This document shows positions 57,616 to 64,000 of a stretch of DNA of 64,000 nucleotides, in pieces. How positions within the stretch are numbered: position 1 is the stretch's first letter; each line of letters opens with the position of its first letter. The translations under genes were made by a program, and so were the position numbers. The notes under the pieces were generated by a model. The model did not search any database and was not told the origin of the DNA. It worked only from the letters and a program-made list of their open reading frames with translations. This DNA comes from Cranoglanis bouderius (lineage: Eukaryota > Chordata > Actinopteri > Siluriformes > Cranoglanididae). The DNA is taken from the NCBI GenBank assembly GCA_023630585.1, contig CM042562.1, positions 6,964,684 through 7,028,683 of the forward strand, read 5' to 3'.

Positions 57616-58990
57616 AATGTATCAAAGAATGCTCCATTTGTGAGTATGAGCTCTTTGGCTTTCTTCATCTACTTACCATCTCCTGATGGATAACATCACT
57701 GATCATTGTTGTTGAATCATATTAGAATACTTCACTGTAGAATTGTAACTGTGTGACCATTCTGTCTGTATAGATAGGAGGCTACAGGTATCTGCATTTC
57801 GAACGATGGCTGCCTGTCTCATTCTGTTTTCAACACTGTGAAATATTTGTTCAACAAAGTGTGAAATGCTACAACATCTGTTGTGCAATTAGATATTTAG
57901 GCTCAGCATGGGCTGAAAATGGCTGTCAGTCCCAGCCTGTATGCACGTAGGTATGAAGAGTAACATAGTTAATTGGGCAGCAGCTGGGGCCCCCACATCT
58001 GGGTGCTGCAGGTAGCACAGATTATGTTTCCCTTGCTGATTACATATTGCTGTATATCAGCCATCTTGTTTTACTGGCCCTCTGTCACATTACTGCTTCA
58101 TTTTTTCATGAGTGATAGTTTTCTATGCATGTTTTTGTCCATTTTCCTACAAATTAGAATCAGGTGGCTTGATTAGCATTGCATTTAGCATCATGAATTG
58201 ATAAAAAAAGTGCCTTTAAGTTACCTGGCTAGCTAACAAGTATTTTGCCATTAGTTATTTAACCCTTAGCCATTTCTGCCTATTTTGTCTGTTTAGCAGT
58301 CAATAAAATGCCTCTGTTTCAAATAGATGTGATTTTTGTTTTGTGTAGTTTCAAGTGTGCCAGTTAAAAACGAAAAAGTAGAAAAATCTAATTCAATTAA
58401 AATGCAAACAAAAATTATTTTAAAGAATTTTACTTTTAAAAAATTTTAAAATATTTTTTAAAATATAAAAGCACTGTGGAGTGCTGGTTTATAATCCAAA
58501 TAAAATAATTGTATTGTTTTGTAATTTATTTATTTATTTGTTTGTTTATTTTTTCTGTGACCAAGTCAATGAAAGTCTCCACCTCAAATAATTTCTAAAT
58601 TATTAAGCAATATGTAAGACATGATGTTTCATGGTGCATGTGTCATCATAGATGTAATCCAGCTACATCATTACTCTATGAGTCTATTTTGGGCCTTCAT
58701 CATGGCCATTCAGAGCTCAATAGTAACAACCTTTATAAGCACTCTAAAATCTTAAAATATCAGTAGATTTGAATACATTTTCATATATTCAGAGTGATGA
58801 GGAGAAAATCATAGCCAATGACCTATCATCTGCTTTTTTCCCCCTTCATTAAGCTACACTAAGCTGTTTAAATCCTGTCTTCTGCCTGTCGAGAAATGTT
58901 GTATTGATTTGTTAACCTGTTTTAACACGACTGCTAAAATGTATTTCAAATAATTACTCAGATTAAGCCTGTGCTAAAAGTTTTTCTTGT
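57616..58990. other. AT-rich non-coding stretch
   Basis: No supportable feature; AT-rich runs around 58380-58560. Confidence 0.5.
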
Positions 58991-58999
58991 CCACTTTTC

Positions 59000-59275
59000 A
59001 GTCTGATTGACCTTTCCTCAATGGAGTAAGGCTTTGCATGGCCAACAGATTGTCCCCTAGTCTCTATTATTGTGCTATGGAGCAGGAAGACAGACAGGAA
59101 ATGGATAATGTGGATGAGTGTGCCCCTGCTGCTGAAATGCAGCTCCTAGAACATGATTAATGGTACCCAGCTCACTTCCTCTCGCCTTCTGTCTCTGTCA
59201 GGAGTCAAGTGGGCTGCAAACAATAATAAACAGTCCAACTCCGATCTTACTCCATTGGAACTGGTCTACACACAC
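59000..59275. promoter_or_regulatory. Candidate conserved noncoding element
   Basis: A repeat-free block of balanced composition between AT-rich flanks, with motifs such as AGAACATGATTAATGG. It is inferred from composition only. Confidence 0.25.
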
Positions 59276-59770
59276 ATGCACATATGCTCACACAAATGAA
59301 ATGTATATTTCAGGTTTATATATGTTTATGAACAGTTAGAAGTTGTCAGATCTTGTTCCCTTCAGTATTGATAAACAATTGACATTCAGACTGTGGCCAC
59401 TGGAAGAAAATTGAGCCAGTTCATTTCTAAGCTTGTATGGCTTCAGCAGATCCTAAAAATCTGTAGAAAACCATGTAAACTATGTCTGATGTAAATGATC
59501 TCCTCTTAATAAACCATTGTTTGAAGTGCTACTCTGGCAGCTTCGATTAGAGCATTTAAATTTCTCTTTTGTAGCCCACAGGGCCACACTGTTACCCTGT
59601 CTACACTGTTCACGTTATTCATTCAATTAATTCACTTGGCTTTTTCTTCTGAGCTAACCTCAGACTGATGGTTCAGATTTTAGTGTTATATCTGAGTGGT
59701 ACATTAGTCATTAGTTAACGTTCTGTCATGTTGAACACATTTAAACAAGGACCTGTGAAAGGGCTAAAAA
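59276..59770. other. Non-coding stretch, nothing recognised
   Basis: AT-rich. Confidence 0.45.
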
Positions 59771-59802
<32 letters not shown>

Positions 59803-59813
59803 TCTCTCTCTCG

Positions 59814-59882
<69 letters not shown>
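59771..59882. repeat. Compound (TC)n-(AC)n microsatellite
   Basis: CT units with G interruptions, followed directly by about 31 AC units. Confidence 0.95.
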
Positions 59883-59885
<3 letters not shown>

Positions 59886-60063
59886 CACAAGGCTCAGTGG
59901 AGAAGGTTGTGACTTTATTTAGTAGCACTATTTCTCTCATCCTTCCCCTGAGTCCATCACTTCACACTGTCACATCCTTCTCTGGCTGGAACTCAGGAAG
60001 TGCCATGGCCAATCAGCTCCAGAACTCCTGCAGGATTCCCTGTACTTTGGAGCTGACTCTCTT

Positions 60064-60067
<4 letters not shown>

Positions 60068-60121
<54 letters not shown>
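60068..60121. repeat. (CA)n microsatellite
   Basis: About 27 CA units. Confidence 0.95.
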
Positions 60122-60124
<3 letters not shown>

Positions 60125-60604
60125 GACCATTTTACCATTTTTTTTTATATTATATATATAGGTATAAAGCATTCACTGTTGTATTGGATCACAGTTGTGG
60201 ATTTGTGCTAATTTGCAATTGTAATTATGACTGAAACATTAAGCCATCCTAATAATGAAACATTAAGGATAATAATTGGGCTTTGGAAATAAGATCCGTC
60301 TTACCTTCCTTGGGGAGAAGCTTTAAGTTAAAACGACATTAAAACAAACTTAGTTGCTCTGTGTTGCAATCTATAAATGGACCAATGCGATTGTATAAGA
60401 CCTATTAGTCTCCCACACTGCTGGGCATTGTGTGTATGACAATGGCCTGCTTGACAGAACTGTCACATTCATTGTGTCATGTTGGATTTGGGGGGGAGGG
60501 AAAGGAGGAAGAGAATCTCCTACTCATGAGAGTCCACTTTATCTCGGTAATTGGCTCAGTAACGGGGGAAACGCTGTTTGTGTGCTTGATAGCGAGAACA
60601 GAAT

Positions 60605-60605
<1 letters not shown>
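60122..60605. other. Non-coding stretch between two CA arrays
   Basis: No supportable feature. Confidence 0.45.

Positions 60606-60675
<70 letters not shown>
60606..60675. repeat. (CA)n microsatellite
   Basis: About 35 CA units. Confidence 0.95.
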
Positions 60676-60680
<5 letters not shown>

Positions 60681-61736
60681 GCATTTCTTTAAGCCCAGGA
60701 AAAAAGAGGCCTGTAGGCGGTTTTTCTTAACCCACCTCGTTACTGTTATGTTTGAGCAGCCGGGGGAGGAAAGCAACTCTTCATTTTGACCTAATTGAGG
60801 CATGTATTCCATTGCTTTCTCAAACTTCCCATGCTGTGAGGATGTGTGAGTCTTTACGTGTGGAAATAAACATGCTGTACCCTATAGGCATTACACTAAG
60901 TGTTATGTGTTGATTTTACTAAGCCGGGGTCACATATAAATGCCATGAATATTTACGCCTATTAGTGTGTATATGCAGTCATGCATGTGCAAGTACTGGT
61001 GTGGAGGACAAGTGTAATTGTGGAGCTTGTGTTTTGCTTTTTCTGCCTTTGGAGGCTGAGTATGCGCTTGCTGTGTAAAAGCAGCAGATAGCCAGAGTGT
61101 GCCAGGAAGTAGGCGTTGACCTTACGTAAACACACCTTTGATACTCCCTTCACCTTTAGGACCCAATGATACTTCTGACACATGCATTCACACATTGAAA
61201 ACATCATTACCACAAATTAGCCATGCACCACTGACAGCAAAATTAAATATCTGTTTTCTTCTTTAGAATGTAACAAAGGAAGAGATGCTGATGGCTTCAG
61301 TCTTACCATATTTCTTTTCTGACTTTTTTTTTGTATACTTGGCAAATATGTTTGACAGAGGTTTGCAGATTATAGCTGTCAGCTCTGGAAGGGACAAATA
61401 GCAGTGACTCGATGGGATTAGTCTTACATCATGTTAGAACATCCGCCCATGTGGAACAATAACCCAGTTAACATCTGTGTAGAAACACTATTTTAATTAG
61501 CCACATTTATTCCATTTGCAGCTTTTACACATGCACAGGTGGCCTTCTGTGGACCCCTAGTATGAATGTATCCATGTTGAAGAACCTTCAATTTAAAACA
61601 AATAATTAATATTAGGCCATAATTTACTATGTATAATAGGATATACATTTGTTGATTCTTCAGTTTCCAGTAATCTCATTAATTATTAGCAGGTGCATGA
61701 TGCTCACAAGATGACATTAAATAAATAATAAATGAG
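60676..61736. other. Non-coding stretch, nothing recognised
   Basis: No gene or repeat boundary. Confidence 0.45.
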
Positions 61737-62010
61737 CGGTGTGGTGGTGCAGCAGTGTGTCTGTGTGGAGTTTCTGCTCTCCACAGTTCTTCCGTTTCCT
61801 CTCACCTCCCAAAAACATCGCAGTAGGTGCATTGGCTACACTAAATTGCCCCTAGGTGTGAATGTGTGTGTGCATGGTGCCCTGTGATGGACTAGTGTCT
61901 CAGTCAGGGTGTATTCCTGTCTCCCACCTGTGTTCACAGGGATTGGCTCTGGATCCATGCGACCTTGAGCAAGATGAGACAGTTACTGAAGATGAATGAA
62001 TGAATGAAAT
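61737..62010 (+). repeat. SINE-like tRNA-derived repeat, family S2, nearly complete
   Basis: The head GTGGTGGTGCAGCAGTG is A-box-like. Then TTTCTGCTCTCCACAG, CAAAAACATCGCAGTAGGTG and GCCCCTAGGTGTGAATGTGT follow, with a tail of GATGAATGAATGAATGAA. Confidence 0.8.
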
Positions 62011-64000
62011 AATGAATAAAAAATACAGTATATATATAACAGTAACTGAAATTACCCATGTAATTTAAAAGAACACATTAATTTTGTCCCAAGAATGCTA
62101 TGTGCCTTTTTGTGTTTTGGCTTTAGGGTCAAGCTTTTCCTTTGTATGTTTATCCATGCTCCAATTTCGAAATCCCTGATCATTTTTATGCTCTTTACCT
62201 CTTGGCCATGCTGAGGTGGAAAGCTGGTTAAGGTGTGGAGTGTTATCATGATTGGGAGCAGCAGCAGCAGCAAACTGGATGCAGAGAGGGCAGATACAAC
62301 TAATTCCCTATAATTCCATCCCTAAACCTTTTGTCTCCACACATCACCAGTTAGGTACCACCCCTATGAGAGCACGCTGTCTTCACTACATTTTACTGTA
62401 CTCTAGCGAAGGGTGGGTTTCTGCATGTGGGTTACGTGAGGACAGAGGTACTGAGAGCTGCAGCACCGACAAGCAAAGCACTTTCAGAAGCTGAGAGAAT
62501 GAAATTTTCAGTGCCGTCTCACTCCACTGAGCTCCAGCAGCAGTCTGGTGGGGTGGAGGGAAAGTGGGGGTGGAAATGGGGGAGGGGTCAAAGTGTGCCA
62601 TGGCTGCTAGAATCTCTCGAGAACATGTCAGTCTGTGGCAGTGGTCAGTGGCATGGAACAGATTGCCCTCCTAAACCAGAGGGGGAAAAAAAGAACGCCC
62701 ACACACATTCATACCCTAACAATTACAGCTTCTCCGGTGCAGTTTCTAGGCTCTTCAGAGGGCCTGCAGTCACGCAGTCGTGCCTGAGCTATACTGTACT
62801 GGTCACTTTCCCCACAGCATAAAAACCACTTGAGCTGCTAAAGAAACAACATGAAAATTCTCCCTTCACTCTCCAACTGCTCTCAGGCATTCGCTGCAGT
62901 TGTTGTCAGGCAACTGTCATAAAATGAGCAACAGTTCAAGAAATGACATGCGCACAATCCCTGCATTCATTTTACAGGCATTCATGAGCAGGCGAATTGT
63001 TTTTCCCAGCATGTCGCAAAATTCCCAAAAGTAACATATCATCACATCTCAGACTGGCATGCAACAAAAGACATGACTATTGGCTAGAAAGGATGTCAGT
63101 GTTCTACACCAATTTATCCCACATTGTTTCATGCATGGTTGTTCTACTTTCCAGTAGAAATACACACATACGCACACACATATACACAGATTTGTTTTTA
63201 TAATCCTTTTTGGCAGGTATGTCTGAACAAGTGAAATTCTAGTTATAGCACACAATCACTGTAGTTGTTCCGAATGTGCTTGTCATTTTTTATTATGCTA
63301 ATGTAGCTGAAGAATTTAAGCAAAGTAATTGTTCATCGGATTTCAGGCTCAGTGTGTGCAGATGTCTGTGGATGTTAAAATAATCAAATAGAAATTTTGT
63401 TTTGTAAAAGACCATCTTTTGTTTGTAATTGGTTTAAGGCTGAATAGTTTGTGGCTGTAGTATTTTAATTCTCCTCTGGCAAAACAAGAGAATGATAGTA
63501 GCACAGAACAACAAGGTTTTTGTGAAATTCACAATGTTTAGGAAGTTATTAGCTATTCTGCACCATATATCTGTGTTTTGGGGATACTGCATTCGAATTT
63601 CTCTTTTTCAGCAGCAGCCAAATAGTTTCTACATGCTATGCTTACATCTCTGCAAAACATTCTTTTAAATACTGCTCATACAAAGAGTTAAATAATGAAT
63701 CATGATAACAAGCTCAATACTGTTTACAGTATGGTGTAACTGTACAGAAGCTATTAGCCAAAAAAGTTAATGAGATCTTCAAATTTCTAAACATCTTGTA
63801 TATATAGAAGCCCATTACATCAGATTTGTAATATACGACTGGAAGTGTTTTCTGTCCATGAACTCTTTCCTGCACTGTAGTTTAGACTCTGCTGAGGTGT
63901 GTATCTTTTGTGTACAGCCTGGAGCTGAAGAGCTTGACAGTTCATTACAGAACTCTGAGAACGTCTTTATTTTTGGATGCTGTGTTGGAGGAGAGGGATT
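62011..64000. other. Non-coding stretch to window end
   Basis: No gene can be supported. A (GCA)5-like run lies at 62258-62273. 62430-62830 is G+C-richer, with purine-rich runs near 62545-62590. The 131-codon frame there (62427-62822) lacks family character and is treated as chance. 63000-64000 is AT-rich. Confidence 0.4.

Overview
The window looks like a stretch of teleost fish nuclear genome. The evidence is several decayed Tc1-like DNA transposons, a DIRS-type tyrosine-recombinase retrotransposon, many tRNA-derived SINE copies, and very long (CA)n, (TC)n and (TA)n microsatellites in AT-rich, non-coding DNA. The style of the repeats suggests an otophysan fish, perhaps a catfish, but that is an impression from memory and no species-level claim is supported. 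There are no prokaryotic operons, RNA genes or CRISPR arrays, and I could not assemble any host protein-coding gene from the ORFs. The likely reading is a large intron or intergenic region.

Layout. 1-960: the end of a Tc1-like element (family A). 1-8 kb: AT-rich DNA with two old SINEs and a candidate conserved noncoding segment near 6.0-6.3 kb. 8.08-8.75 kb: a pyrimidine-rich segment ending in a splice-donor-like site, the only candidate host first exon. 10.6 and 12.15 kb: two minisatellites with 22-bp and 18-bp units. 12.4-15.3 kb: a family A Tc1 element interrupted by a family B Tc1 element, with TA target duplications. 17.37-17.89 kb: a short non-autonomous element with near-identical inverted ends. 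19.9-20.5 kb: a palindromic MITE-like repeat holding two SINE copies. 24.65-26.09 kb: a second family B copy.

27.8-32.5 kb is the main feature: a nearly full-structure DIRS retrotransposon on the minus strand. It has gag-like, reverse transcriptase/RNase H and tyrosine recombinase reading frames. It also has 167-bp inverted terminal repeats and an internal complementary region whose halves are complementary to the two outer ends. The coding frames are broken by stops and frameshifts, so this copy looks dead.

33-41 kb: family C Tc1 copies (35.2-36.6 kb, a deleted one at 40.2-41.1 kb, and an 85-bp orphan piece at 33.5 kb), plus SINEs. 41-64 kb: mostly unannotated AT-rich DNA. It contains a roughly 1-kb dispersed repeat (46.05-47.1 kb), a CACATG-rich MITE candidate (49.25-49.56 kb), a family D Tc1 element abutting a (TA)n tract (50.8-51.9 kb), and a few information-rich segments (44.4-44.9, 52.2-52.8, 54.3-54.6 and 59.0-59.3 kb) that resemble enhancers.

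No set of genes here works together as a pathway; the interacting parts are those within each mobile element. I saw no clearly new biological system. The items most worth a second look are the DIRS element and its junction-like internal region, the array of TGCATG motifs at 12.15 kb, the paired palindromic TAATTA sites at 54.47 kb, and the CACATG-rich repeat at 49.25 kb.
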